Shown: piece after piece, positions 53,511-63,669 of the stretch
Position numbering within the stretch: position 1 is the first letter of the stretch
Layout: each line of letters opens with the position of its first letter
Program-made: the position numbers and the translations under genes
From: Prorocentrum cordatum
Taxonomy: Eukaryota > Sar > Dinophyceae > Prorocentrales > Prorocentraceae
Length of the DNA stretch: 64,000 nucleotides
Assembly: GCA_963575745.1 (NCBI GenBank)
Contig: CAUYUJ010017819.1
Coordinates: forward strand, 159,584 to 223,583
Direction of reading: 5' to 3'
The notes under the pieces: model-generated
The model's database searches: none
The model's input: the letters and a program-made list of their open reading frames with translations, nothing else
What the model was told of the DNA's origin: nothing

Positions 53511-53600
53511 GCCAAGAAGTTCTCGCAGATCGACAAGGACTGGGTCAAGATCATGGCCAAGTCGGCCGAGACGAAGCGGGTGGTGCCCTGCTGCCAGAAC
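53511..53600 (+). CDS. DNAH: Dynein heavy chain exon (linker domain, part 1)
   Basis: Acceptor CCCCGGCGAG. Reads AKKFSQIDKDWVKIMAKSAE then TKRVVPCCQN, matching the dynein heavy chain N2/linker motif IDK-W-KIM followed by VV-CC. The next family residues are found only at 61197, joining in phase. The donor is GA (AAC|GACCCC), with GAC present at both sides. Axonemal versus cytoplasmic type is undecided. Upstream exons of this very large gene were not recognised. Confidence 0.75.
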
Positions 53601-53866
53601 GACCCCCGACCCGCGCGCCTCTTCCCTCTGCTCGGCCAGCCGCGCTCCCTGAGATACGACGCCGCGAAAAAATGCAACATAGCAAAAAATCGCGACCAGA
53701 GTTCCGGACCCCATTTTTCTGCATCATGTTTGGAGCCGGATCGATCTGTGAGGCGCGAAACCAGGCGGAACCGCCCGGCTCGTCGAATCGACAAGGAAAT
53801 GCACAGAACATTATGAGATCTACGAACCTGCAACATATGTCTCGCATATAGTACTGGGAATCATCA

Positions 53867-54030
53867 GGAGGGGTAGAAACACAGAGGCACAACTGATCGT
53901 CGATGCCCAGGAAAATATTGGAAACGATGGGAAGGGGGGGAGGGAAAGACGAACACCCAGCAGATATAGGGGAAAGTACGGGGGAATCATGGGATGTGTG
54001 TCTATTCATTCGAGTGTCCCTGGGCCCCTT
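53867..54030 (+). repeat. Family D repeat, copy 4
   Basis: AGGAGGGGTAGAAACACAGAGG to GTGTGTCTATTCATTCGAGT and GTCCCTGGGCCCC (internal changes). Lies in the dynein intron. Confidence 0.65.
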
Positions 54031-54060
54031 GAAGTCAATGTTGGGGTATCGCAATTCGGG

Positions 54061-54591
54061 GGTGGACAGACCTCCTACCCTGACACGTCGATTAAGGAAT
54101 TGGCTGTTTCCGGTTCGCGGCAGGGCGTCGCGGCCGTCATTTTTGCGGGCCCAGGTCCGTCGGTTTCGGTCCCAGGCCGTTTTCACGACAGTCAACGCGC
54201 ATAGAAAGGACAAACGACTTTTTCAAGGGTACCCTTGGGTCCTTGCCTGCCTCAGCCTCTGCGGCCCGTCCCTAGCAATTTTCGCAGGCCAGAATACTTC
54301 AACTTCGGCCTCCAAGGGTCTTGCGTCCTCACCACGCGTCCTTACTATACGTTTTCACTGTTAGGGGAGGTCTATGACGATTAATAAATGACTGGGGGTC
54401 GTGTTCACGCGGCGGCGCCCAAGATGACGATTAGAAAAAACCGGCCGCGGGCTGGAAAACTATTTTTAATCGTTCTCCTCCAGTCAGAAGCGATGCAGCA
54501 ATAACAGAAAACTATTGTTTCTAATAGTCCCCTCCAATGTTTTCAATGAATCGTCATCCCGCATTACTAAAGGGAGGGTTGTCCACCGCCG
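54061..54591. mobile_element. Family G element with internal insertion
   Basis: GGTGGACAGACCTCCTACCC at the left and ACTAAAGGGAGGGTTGTCCA at the right. The stretch at about 54195-54560 is absent from other copies. Part of it (CAAGGGTACCCTTGGG, CCAAGGGTCTTGCGTCC) is shared with 46475-46610. Confidence 0.6.
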
Positions 54592-54819
54592 ATCAGTTCT
54601 GTCGTCGGCCCCCTCGGCGAGCGATCGCCGCTGCACGGCAGGCCCCCGCCGCCCCCGCGCGCGGGGGGCGCCCCGACGCACGGCGCGCGCGGGGTGGGCG
54701 CCCGGCGGCACGGGGCGCCCGCGCGCGCGCGCCGCGCCTCCTTCCGCACGGCGGGGGCTCCCGTCGCGCAGGCCCAGAAGCGGGTCAGGCGTTCTAGAGT
54801 CTAGAGCGTCGTCGGCCTC

Positions 54820-54930
54820 GTCCTCCTCCTCCTCCTCCTCCTCCTCCTCCCCCTCCCTCCTCCTCTCCCTGCCCCTCCTCCTCCTCCTCCTCTCCTCCTC
54901 CTCCTACCTCCCCTCCTCCTCCTCCTCCTC

Positions 54931-54961
<31 letters not shown>

Positions 54962-55172
54962 TCCTCCTGCCCCCTCCTCCTCCTCCTCCGTTTCCTCCTC
55001 CTGCCTCCTCCTCCTCCTCCTCCTTCTCCTCCTCCTCCTCCCTCCTCCTCCTGTTCCTCTCTCCTCCTGCTTCCTGCTCCTCCTCCTCCCCTGTTTCCTC
55101 CTCCTCCTCCTCCTTCTCTCTCCTCCTCCTCCTCCTCCTCCTCCTCCCTCCTCCTCCTCCTCCTCCTCCCCC
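54820..55172 (+). repeat. (TCC)n tract
   Basis: About 350 bp of TCC/CTC with CTGCC and TTTCC interruptions. Confidence 0.95.
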
Positions 55173-55539
55173 ATGCCACCTAGATCTACACCACATACCC
55201 AGAACGCGTATCTACGGTTCTTTCATTCCGCAGCCATTATGTCTGAGATATCTTGCGCGTTGCTGAACACCCATGCGTGAGATCCGGTTGCACCCTCTGT
55301 CGAAAATAGACTCCTCCTCCTCCTGTTCCTCCTCCTCCTCCTTCTCCCCCTCCTTTCCCCAGAAGGACCAGGACCAGAACCGAGAACGCCCTCGGAGCCT
55401 CCCGAAGACCGCTCTGGAACGGCCGCCGCGCCCCACGCGTCTCCTCCAGCACCGCCGGATCTCAGAGATCCCCGATCGGTCCCTGTCCGAGCTTCTCCTG
55501 GCCCTGGCTTCGCCTCGCCATCTCTCCGAGGCGGCCATT

Positions 55540-55690
55540 TATACACGACCACCGCCTGGAGGGTCGGCTGTCGGAGCCTCGGCAGGCGGTGGACATGGAC
55601 ATCATTCGGGCCCTCAGGGGCCGAGATATGTCCATGTCCACCGCCCGCTGGGGCACCAGGACGTCGGTTCCCAGGCGGTGGATATGGATA
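55540..55690. repeat. Inverted repeat around GGCGGTGGACATGGACAT
   Basis: TCGGCAGGCGGTGGACATGG (about 55578) is mirrored by ATGTCCATGTCCACCGCCCG (about 55627), with the related CAGGCGGTGGATATGGA again at 55672. Confidence 0.6.
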
Positions 55691-55694
55691 AATC

Positions 55695-55853
55695 TTAAGT
55701 CGGGCCTGTCCCTCTACAGGGGGGATATTCAAAGATAATAAAAATTAGTCTGGGGATTTTTGTTTGAGTATTTTTCTGACCATTTTGGAGTCTTTTTGAA
55801 GTATTTTCATTTTTCGTCGAAAATCCCCCTGTAGGGGGACACGCCCGACTTCA
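55695..55853. mobile_element. Family A element
   Basis: TTAAGTCGGGCCTGTCCCTC to GGGGGACACGCCCGACTTCA, flanked by GATAAATC and GATAACTC (7 of 8 identical). Full interior with AGTCTGGGGA and TTTTTCGTCGAAAATCCCCC. Confidence 0.88.
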
Positions 55854-55855
55854 GA

Positions 55856-56580
55856 TAACTCCCCGCCTCGCCAGCTCACCGCCCCCGGCGCGGCGCCGCG
55901 TCTCCGGCAGGGGCGGGCCGGCATCCCGAGTCATGGGCAAGGGGGAGTAGGCTCCATGGGAGACGTGTACACATTATGCATGTCTAAGTCTTCGAGAGTT
56001 CTCTGATCTCTTGGGGGCCGAGGTCCTTTCATTTCTGATTGTTCTATCCTGGGCCTCTTCCTGGCCACCTCGCCATCTCACCGCCCCCGGCGCGGCGCGG
56101 CGTCTCCGGCAGGGGCGGGCGCTCCCACAGGCCGGGCACCAGTCTCCGAGGGCCCGGGGGGCTCGGCCCCCAGGGGGTCGCGGCAGGGGCGGCCCGCGGG
56201 TGCCGGCATGCCGAGCCGAAGCACGGGGCCGGCATCCCGAGTCACGGGCAGTGGGAGTAGGCTCCACTTGGATGGCCGCCGCGGTTGCTACGTGGTTAGC
56301 GGGGATACTAAGGGGTTAGAGGGATTAGTATGTACGTATAAGTAAGATGTAAGTGGGTTGTAAGTGTTGAGAGTAGGCTCCAAAGGGGGATGTGTACACA
56401 TTGCTCACGTTTAAGTCTTCGAGAGTTCTCTGATGTTTTTTGGGGGCCGAGGTCCTTTCACTTCTGATTGTTCTATCCCGGGCCTCTTCCTGGCCACTAG
56501 GGGGCCCGTGGTGCTGGCATGCCGAGCCGGAGTACGGGGCCAGCATCCCGAGTCATGGGCAGGGGAGGATATCAGGGGCA
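55856..56580 (+). repeat. Three diverged tandem units with GGCATCCCGAGTCA
   Basis: GGCCGGCATCCCGAGTCATG or close variants at 55917, 56228 and 56540, each followed by GGGCAGGGGGAG-like sequence, plus GTCTTCGAGAGTTCTCTGAT at 55987 and 56415. Confidence 0.75.
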
Positions 56581-56639
56581 ACGACAGGGGGGGGAGGCAA
56601 CTACTGGGAGGTCTTCGTCGGGCAGATTTAATGAGGATT

Positions 56640-56960
56640 AAGCCCCAAGCTGCTACGCCGGAGTGGGCCTCGGGCTGAGCAGGATTGAGCCGGATTGAGC
56701 GGGATAAGGCGGGACTGAGCCAGATTAAGCGGGATTAAGCTGGATTAAGCCGGATTTCGGACCAAGGCGAAAACATAATTTGACCTCCCAGGAGTTGCAT
56801 CCGAAGATGTAGGGGGGGATGCATCGCCCCCCAATCGCCCATTGATCGCCGATAGGGGCCCGATGGCCCCGACCTGCCCAGGAAGGAGCGGATTCACGAT
56901 CGGAGGCCGATCGCCGATCCATCGGCGATGCATTGCCGATTCCAGGTCGATGCGTCCCCC
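56640..56960. repeat. GGATTAAGCC decamers, GGAGTTGCATCCG unit and family H relative
   Basis: Inverted counterpart of 48160-48290 (56650-56810), followed by GATGCATCGCCCCCC, CCGATAGGGGCCCGATGG and CGGCGATGCATTGCCGATTC (56815-56960), as at 28855-29002. Confidence 0.7.
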
Positions 56961-57059
56961 CCTGTGCCAGTCCCCCCCTATCGTTGCCCATCAGACTATG
57001 CCCATCAGACTAGGCTCCAGGGGATGTGTATCTCGGTGGCGGCCAAGAGGGGGCTGACG

Positions 57060-57500
57060 ACTGGGGGGGGGAGATCATGGCGTGGGCCATGATATCTCCC
57101 CAGGTTTCATGGTGCTTCTTCTTATTTCATCACCTCCCTGCCCCCCCCCTCCCCCTGGGCCGCGCACATGCCATGTTTTGCGCCCCCCCCCCCCCCCCTC
57201 TTGGACGCCCTCCTCTTGGCTCGGGGGTGGACAGAAGCCCCAACAGTGACACGTCGATCAGTGAACTGTCCGTTTTCGGTTCTCGAGATGGCGCCGTGGC
57301 CGTCATTTTCCAGGCCTGCGCCCGCCAGGCTTGTGCCTCAGGTCGTTTTCCCTGAACCACGTCTTACCAAAGGGGGGTCTGTCCATCCCCGATTTCGCTC
57401 CCTGCCCCCCCACCCTCTCCCCCTGGGCCGCGCACATGGCCATGATCTGCCCCCCCCCCCTCTTGGACGCCCCCCTCTTGGCCGCTCCCCGAGTATCAAT
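57060..57500. repeat. Family F and G elements interleaved
   Basis: Family F halves (57060-57225, 57405-57500: GGCCATGATATCTCCCCAG, then CTTGGACGCCC and TTGGCCGCTCCC) flank a family G copy (57228-57390). Family G therefore appears inserted into family F. Confidence 0.6.
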
Positions 57501-57513
57501 CCCCAATCGCCCC

Positions 57514-57588
57514 TTCCTCCTCCTCCTCCTCCTCCTCCTCCTCCTCCTCCTCCTCCTCCTCCTCCTCCTCCTCCTCCTCCTCCTCCTC
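57514..57588 (+). repeat. (TCC)n tract
   Basis: 25 nearly perfect TCC units. Confidence 0.95.
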
Positions 57589-57589
57589 T

Positions 57590-58757
57590 TGGCCGCTCCC
57601 GAGCATCGGTCCCCCAGTCGCCCATGCCTCGCCGAGAGGGCCCCGAGGGCCCACCACCCCGCCCCCAGGAGCGTGCGGCTTCGCCATCGGAGGGGGGGCT
57701 TTGAAAAACGCGGATTCTCCTCGGCGACGTGTCTCGCCGAGAGTCCAGGCCGCAGGCGGGCTGATGGCGATGCGGGCAACGGCGATGTAGGGTTCGGTAC
57801 TCCAGATTTCGTCATAAAAGGGAGGGGGTCTGGACCCTCCCAGACGAAAAGTTTTAGACCCCCCCCCCTGGGAGAACCATCCAAAACATCGTCCCCAGAC
57901 CCCCCCAGGCCCTACAAGATAGCCTGGAAGAGACCCCCCCCAGGCCCTCCAAGATGTACACATTAGGCGATGCTTAAGAAAACTTCAGTTTTCGGCCAGA
58001 GTCTCGATGATTCTTAATGTTTCAATGTGAGTCCGAAGGTTTCAATAGAAATTCTGTGTTTTTATCCAAATTCTGAGACTCTGAGTTTCTTAACCCATGA
58101 TTTCTTAAGCATTTCGCAAAGTGTAGGGTTCGGTATCGTGGGAACGCGTGGCTCGCGCTTTCCTACAGCTCGCCGTCTCGATGTCGCTCGAGCCGTTCGC
58201 GGATGGGAAACGTAGGAGTGTGAGGTTCGTGATGTTCTACAAGACGGTTCCCAACATATCCGTGAAGCAACATCGCCGTTAGCCCGGCCTTGGTCCAGGT
58301 CGGTGTTTCCCCCTGAGCCTGCCCCCCCCCCGGCTGTTCCCCCCTCGCTCGGGGTGCCTCCGAGAGCTGAGATTGCTCAAGGCTGAAGGGTCGCGCGCGG
58401 TGTTACAGGCCAGGGCCGACGTTGTCACGGCGCGGATCTTCCTCAGGGAATCACGTTTTCGTTCGCTGGGGAGTCACCACGGGAAGCAGCTCTCATGGAT
58501 AAGGCCCTGTAGTGAGTCCATAGTTCATGAGGGGAGTGTCTCATGGGACGTGTCGAGTTGGCCGTGCTGGTTTGGACAGACAGGGCGCACAATTGGATGC
58601 AGCGTTCCAGGGGCTTGCAGGGCGATGTCATTCACCACCGGTGAGGTCGCTGCCGTGGCTGTGCTGCAAGCGGAGGGCGTCGGATCTGTAGCACACATGC
58701 TCGAGGCCGAGGGCACATGTTGGGCAGTCCTGGACCAAGGATGGGCCTGGCCTTGCC
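57590..58757. other. Dynein intron, no gene recognised
   Basis: Contains AGGGGGTCTGGACCCTCCCA and CCCCAGACCCCCCCAGG words and AT-richer DNA (57960-58120). Nothing coding can be supported. Confidence 0.45.
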
Positions 58758-58919
58758 TTAAGTCGGGCCCGTCCGTCTACAGGTGAAATATTCCCAAATA
58801 GTCAAACAGCAGTCTGGGGACTAGTTTCTCAAAAATGTTTTGACCCTTCTGGCGTATTTTGTGAGTATGTTGTACTTTTCGTCGAAAATCCCCCTCTGTA
58901 GGGGGACACGCCCGACTTG
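58758..58919. mobile_element. Family A element
   Basis: TTAAGTCGGGCCCGTCCGTC to GGGGGACACGCCCGACTTGA. CCTGGCC lies close to both ends (58745-58751 and 58921-58927), a likely but not perfectly placed duplication. Confidence 0.82.
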
Positions 58920-58985
58920 AGCCTGGCCAGCAGCGGTGGATACGTATAGGCTTTTTTTTATCGAGTTGCAGGCATCAGGGCCAGC

Positions 58986-59032
58986 TCTCTCTCTCTCTCT
59001 CTCTATTCCTCTCTCTCTCTCTCTCTCTCTCT
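58986..59032 (+). repeat. (CT)n tract
   Basis: CT dinucleotide repeat with one ATTC interruption. Confidence 0.95.
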
Positions 59033-59236
59033 CCCTGCGTCGGCCTCCCGCCTTTCCCTCCGTCGGCGTCCTCTCCTCGGCCCTCCACTTCCCACTCTTT
59101 GTCTTGGGCAAGCCGCGGAGCGAGAGCTCGCAGCGTCTGCGTCGGCGGGCCTACGCTTGCCCTCCTCGTCGCGCACGAAGTCGGGCAACACATATGTGTA
59201 CCTTATTCGTGAATTTAATTGGTTTTAGGGTTGCAA

Positions 59237-59401
59237 CAAGTGGTCGCAGCCACGCAGAGGGCGTGCGTAGCGACGCCCCAAATGCTCGGTCTCCAGTACT
59301 TCTACGTGCCGGCGCCCCCGCAGGCACGCAGAGGGCACGCGTGGCGACGGGGGCGTCGCCACGCAGAGCTTCTAAGGACCAAACATTTTGAGAACCACTT
59401 G
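59237..59401. mobile_element. Possible hAT-like MITE
   Basis: CAAGTGGT at the left and ACCACTTG at the right are perfect 8-bp inverted ends. The right side reads inverted as CAAGTGGTTCTCAAAATGTT, like known hAT termini. The interior has two CACGCAGAGGGC units. No target duplication was seen. Confidence 0.4.
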
Positions 59402-59599
59402 CTTCCACTACTAAAGTAGGCCCCGTCGCCCCACGGCCGCGGCATCCCGGGGCCGGGCGCGTGCGCTCCCGCGCCCGCCGTCGCCGTGCCTCGCCGCGGG
59501 CCTCCCGGGAGCACCCGGCGGCCCCGCGCTCCCCCGCCGCCGGGCAGCCGGCCCCACGCGGGCGGCCGATCTGCTGCCCGATGTCGTGCACACTTTGGC

Positions 59600-59738
59600 T
59601 CGGCATCGCTCGGAGGTGTGCACTTTTCTTCTCGGCGAGGGCCATATCGAGGAGCGTCCTCGATCATCTGGCGAAAAAAAAAAACACGCAGGAAACCAAA
59701 ACAAAAACACAGGGAGTGGACGTCCGAGCGATGGCCCG
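59600..59738. mobile_element. Family K element
   Basis: CGCTCGGAGGTGTGCACTTT, TCGAGGAGCGTCCTCGATCA, an A-rich run, and GGACGTCCGAGCGATGGCC. Same blocks as 27546-27684. Confidence 0.7.
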
Positions 59739-59764
59739 TTGAGGCCCGGGATAGGGGGGGGGAG

Positions 59765-60215
59765 GATCGGCACAGGGGAGGCCGCATCGCCCCTCGGGCG
59801 CCCAGTGGAGCGCCGAGAGGCGCTCGGCGGCCCCCACTCCTCCTCCTCCTCCTCCCCCTCCTCCTCCTCCTCCTCCTCCTCCTCGTCCTCCTCCTCCTCC
59901 TCCTCCTCCTCCCCCTCCCCCTCCCCCTCCTCCTCCTCCTCCTCCCCTCCTCCTCCTCCGCCTCCTCCTCCTCCCCCTCCTCCTTCCCCCTCGCCCAGCT
60001 CCTCCTCCTCCCTCTCCCCCTCCTCCTCCTCCTCCTCCTCCTCCTCCCCTCCTCCTCCTCCTCCTCCTCCTCCTCCTCCTCCTCATCCTCGTCCTCCTTC
60101 TCCTCCTCCTCCTCCTCCTCCTCGCCGCCCCGGAGGGTGCGGCTTCGTCATCGGAGGGCCATCGCCGAGCTGTCGACGACGTATCGCCGATCCCAGGTCG
60201 ATGCCTCCCCCCTGT
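59765..60215. repeat. Family H relative expanded by a TCC tract
   Basis: GAGGCCGCATCGCCCCTCGG at the left and CGATCCCAGGTCGATGCCTC at the right match 56815-56960. About 290 bp of TCC repeat (59835-60123) sits between the halves. Confidence 0.65.
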
Positions 60216-60226
60216 GCCAGCCTACC

Positions 60227-60385
60227 CTGATGTCGGGCCTGTCCCTCTACAGGAGGAATGCCCCAAAATAGTAAAAAAATAGTCTGGGGACAATTTTTTT
60301 ATTATTTCTGGACCATTCTTGAGTATTTTTGGGGTATTCTTGATTTTTCGTCCAAAATCCCCCGTAGGGGGACAGGCCCGACTTC
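60227..60385. mobile_element. Family A element
   Basis: GATGTCGGGCCTGTCCCTCT to GGGGGACAGGCCCGACTTC, with a perfect 8-bp target duplication AGCCTACC (60219-60226 and 60386-60393). Confidence 0.9.
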
Positions 60386-61196
60386 AGCCTACCCCGATCG
60401 TTGCCCCGCAGTGCCGTCGGGAGCCTTGGCAGGCACGGCGTGCCGCCCGGGGCCAATTCTGGCCCACGCTGCGGCGCAGTGTGCCGTCCACCTCCGGGCC
60501 CCCCGGCGTCAACGCCTCGAGCCGCTCCCAGGCGCCCGCCCCGCGGGGCGGGGGGGCACGCCATCCGCTCGTGAGGCGTCGCTGAGGCCGCCGCCGCGAC
60601 ACGCTCACGGGTGTAGCCTGCGGTGTCTTCCTGCTTCGTGTTTGCCCGTAGTGCGGGTGTCTTCGCTTCACGTTGTGCCCCCGCGTGTGCAGCTAATAGA
60701 CGTCTCGTGCGGCGGGCTGTGATGATTCGAGGCTCCGGCGTGTGGTCCGTTCCCAGCTTCTCCATTGGAAAAGGAAAGAGGTCCTGGGTGCCGCAGCGGG
60801 CACTTCCTGCGGGGTCCCCAGCTCACGCGGCCTCCAAGATCCGACGATCATTTTGTTTCGTCCTTCTGACGTATTGCAGGTCGGCTATGAGTCCTTCTGC
60901 ATGAGTTTGCGTATTGCAGGTCGGCTTGTGCGGTGTTCATGGTTCGCCTAACAACCTTGGAATGCGATGTGTTTGTGTCACCCCAGTTGCATGGAAACTA
61001 TTGTTGTTCAGTCGTTTTGTTTGTCCTCGCCTTCGGCCTCCTTGGCCCGTTATCGGGCCCCCAGGCCATCAAAAAATGTGTCAACCAGGACGCAAATCCA
61101 CCTTTTGGGAAGGGTTCGGGACCTTCTTGGGCTCGGATTGCACAACTCATATCATATCGGAGGATGTCTAGGCCACCCCACGATACAGCTGCTGAG

Positions 61197-61274
61197 GACA
61201 TGCTGAAGCAGATGCTGCCCGTCTTGCAGGCCGGGCTCGAGGCGTGCCAGAAGTCTCTTGAGAGCTACCTCGAG
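61197..61274 (+). CDS. DNAH: Dynein heavy chain exon (linker domain, part 2)
   Basis: Acceptor GCTGAG. DMLKQMLPVLQAGLEACQKS then LESYLE corresponds to the helix L---LE-CQKSL--YLE after VV-CC in dynein linkers. The donor is placed at GAG|GCCCGC (GC donor), because the next family motif (KR--FPRF-F) is not encoded after it. That motif was not found in the remaining 2.7 kb, so the gene should continue beyond the window. Confidence 0.72.
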
Positions 61275-61494
61275 GCCCGCCCTGTCCTGCTCCATCGGAG
61301 ACAAGTTTTTGACGCCCTGGCGATGACGAGCGTTACCCGGGGGGGGGATCGAGGAGGGGGCCGTCAACGTCGCGATTCGCGTCGGCGCCGCCGTTTGGGC
61401 ATGCTTAGGCATGGCTGATTCCTAGACTGCGCCGGCGCGAATCGTGACGTCTCCAGGGGGGGCGGGCGGGAGTCGGAGGGACGCCAACAACACA

Positions 61495-61627
61495 CCACCA
61501 CCAGCCCTGGCCAGGTCCATCCTGGGCCCTGGACTGGCGTATAGATCTCCAGGCCCAGGCCAGGAGGGCCGGCACACCAGTCCAGTGCCCAGGATGGGCT
61601 TGGCCAGGGCTGGTGGTGGTGTATTGT
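61495..61627. repeat. Large palindrome
   Basis: ACACCACCACCAGCCCTGGC and CAGGTCCATCCTGGGC, then CACTGGAC-like sequence, are mirrored by GTCCAGTGCCCAGGATGG and CCAGGGCTGGTGGTGGTGT. Arms are about 50 bp and the loop about 30 bp. Confidence 0.85.
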
Positions 61628-61639
61628 TTGGAGCTCTCC

Positions 61640-61805
61640 TAGGGTCAGGAGGGAAAGAAACACACAGACACAATTAATCGTCGACTCCCGAGAAAATGTG
61701 CAAAAATATGGGAAGTGGGGGGGGGAAGACAACAACCCCAAAAATATAGGAAAATACGGGCAATCTTTTGATTTGCCTGTATTTATTTGTGTGCCCTGGG
61801 GCCCC
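61640..61805 (+). repeat. Family D repeat, copy 5
   Basis: AGGAGGGAAAGAAACACACA to TTTGTGTGCCCTGGGGCCCC. Confidence 0.78.
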
Positions 61806-62021
61806 TTCATAGGGAGGGGTGGGGGGGGGGGCGGCGCGCAGTCGCGAATCATGAAAAAATGCTCCTATGTGCTCGCGCCCTCGTCCCCGAACTCCTTGCT
61901 GGGCCATCCTCGGCGCCGCGGGCAGGGTGCGGCGGCAGCCTGCCTCTGTGAGCTCCGGGCCTCGGTTGGGCCGCCGACTCCGGGCCCGTGGGGGCCGTGG
62001 ATCGGAAATCGGAACATATAC

Positions 62022-62177
62022 ATTTCAGGAGGGGAAAAAACACACAGACACAATTAATCGTCCACTCCCAGGAAAATATGGGAAGTGGGGGGGGGAAGAC
62101 AAAAATCCAAAACATATGGGAACATCTAGGGAATAGTTCTATTTGTGTGTGTTTATTTGTGTGTCCTGGGGCCCCTT
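62022..62177 (+). repeat. Family D repeat, copy 6
   Basis: AGGAGGGGAAAAAACACACA to TGTGTGTCCTGGGGCCCC. Family E follows about 8 bp later. Confidence 0.78.
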
Positions 62178-62184
62178 CACATAT

Positions 62185-62403
62185 GCATTACCGGTGGCGG
62201 GTTGCTTTTTCAAGCCCACGGCTTTCGGAGGGGCGGGGACGACGTCGGGCTTGTGTGGTGTTTGCCTTTTTCCGCCGTTTTCCATGGGAAACGACGAAAC
62301 ATGTATGCACCAGGGTCCCGTCTACACCAGGATCCGTGCTCCTGTGCGAATTTCGGCGCAGGGTCGGAAAAAGCGCCGGTGTATGCATAGAGTTCGATTC
62401 CCT
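62185..62403 (+). repeat. Family E repeat, copy 3
   Basis: ATTACCGGTGGCGGGTTGCT to GCATAGAGTTCGATTCCCTA. Confidence 0.8.
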
Positions 62404-62755
62404 AGTATACAAAATCTACCTGGCAGCGAGAAACTGGTCCCTGGGATGGGTCGGCGGTCCCGGTGGCCCACGCATTGAAGAATTCAGTCGCCAGAGGCCT
62501 GAATAGTTGGTAACTCCCGTGCCCCGTGTTATCGTAGTTACGCGAGTCCATTATTCCTTGTTGCTGCAGTTGCTCTGTTCAGCCAGGTAGGACGATGCGA
62601 GTGCTGCGGGTGCTCTCAGGCAGGACGATGCCAGTCATCTAGTGGCGTTCGGCCCTTCCCGCCACCATGCCTGGGTGGTTGGCCCCGTGTTATCGTAGTT
62701 ACAGAGGCGGTCTGAATAGCCTTGTTGCTGCTCCTTTGCTCTGCCAGCCAGTGTA

Positions 62756-63669
62756 TCGTAAATATCAGTATTATTTAATCGCTTCGCTCATTCCGCCGGC
62801 CCGTATTGTGCCATCGCAGGCGTTTGCTTGCGCGTTCGTGGCCTCTTGGAGCCTCGGTGGGGCCGTTTGGGGCCTCTTGGCGCCTCTTTTTAGGCCTCTT
62901 GGAGAACTCGGGAGGCCTCCAGGGGGCCTCCTGAGCTCTCGTGACGGTCGCTTGGGGGGCTTTCGGCGGGCTCTTGGCGGTATTTGTTGGTCCTCTTGGG
63001 GCCTGGGGCCTGACGTTGTTGGTCCTCTTGGGGCCTCACCTTCCCGCCACCATGCCTGGGTGGTTGGCCAGAGGCCTGTTGGAGGCCTCTTGAGGGGGCT
63101 CTTTGCCACCCTTGGGGGCCTCTGTGGAGGCCATCTAGAAGCTTCGTGGGGCTTCAGAAAGGCTCTCGGGGCATCTTGGCGGTCATAGGTGCAAACTTGG
63201 GCCTTTCCCCTTTTTGGTCCTTCTTGGCCCCCTTGGAGTTCCTTTGGGGGGGCTTCTTGGGCCGGCTTGGGCCCTCGCTAGGGGCTTCTTGGGCGTCTTG
63301 GGGCGATACTCGTGCGATCTTTGGGGCTTGGGTGCTTTTGGGAGCCCTGGATCTGACAGGCGCGAGTACCCCAGAATCCTCCAAACCCATCGTAAATATC
63401 AGTATTATTTAATCGCTTCGCTCATTCCGCCGGCCCGTATTGTGCCATCGCAGGCGTTTGCTTGCGCGTTCGTGGCCTCTTGGAGCCTCGGTGGGGCCGT
63501 TTGGGGCCTCTTGGCGTCTCTTTTTAGGCTTTTTGGAGAACTCGGGAGGCCTCCAGGGGGCCTCCTGAGCTCTCGTGACGGTCTCTTGGGGGGCTTTCGG
63601 CGGGCTCTTGGCGGTATTTGTTGGTCCTCTTGGGGCCTGGGCCTGACGTTGTTGGTCCTCTTGGGGCCT
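62756..63669 (+). repeat. 280-bp direct duplication
   Basis: 62756-63039 and 63390-63669 are about 97 percent identical, from TCGTAAATATCAGTATTATT to GGTCCTCTTGGGGCCTCAC. The region is full of CTTGGGGCCTCTTGG-like words. CCCGCCACCATGCCTGGGTG also recurs (62657, 63043). Confidence 0.92.
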
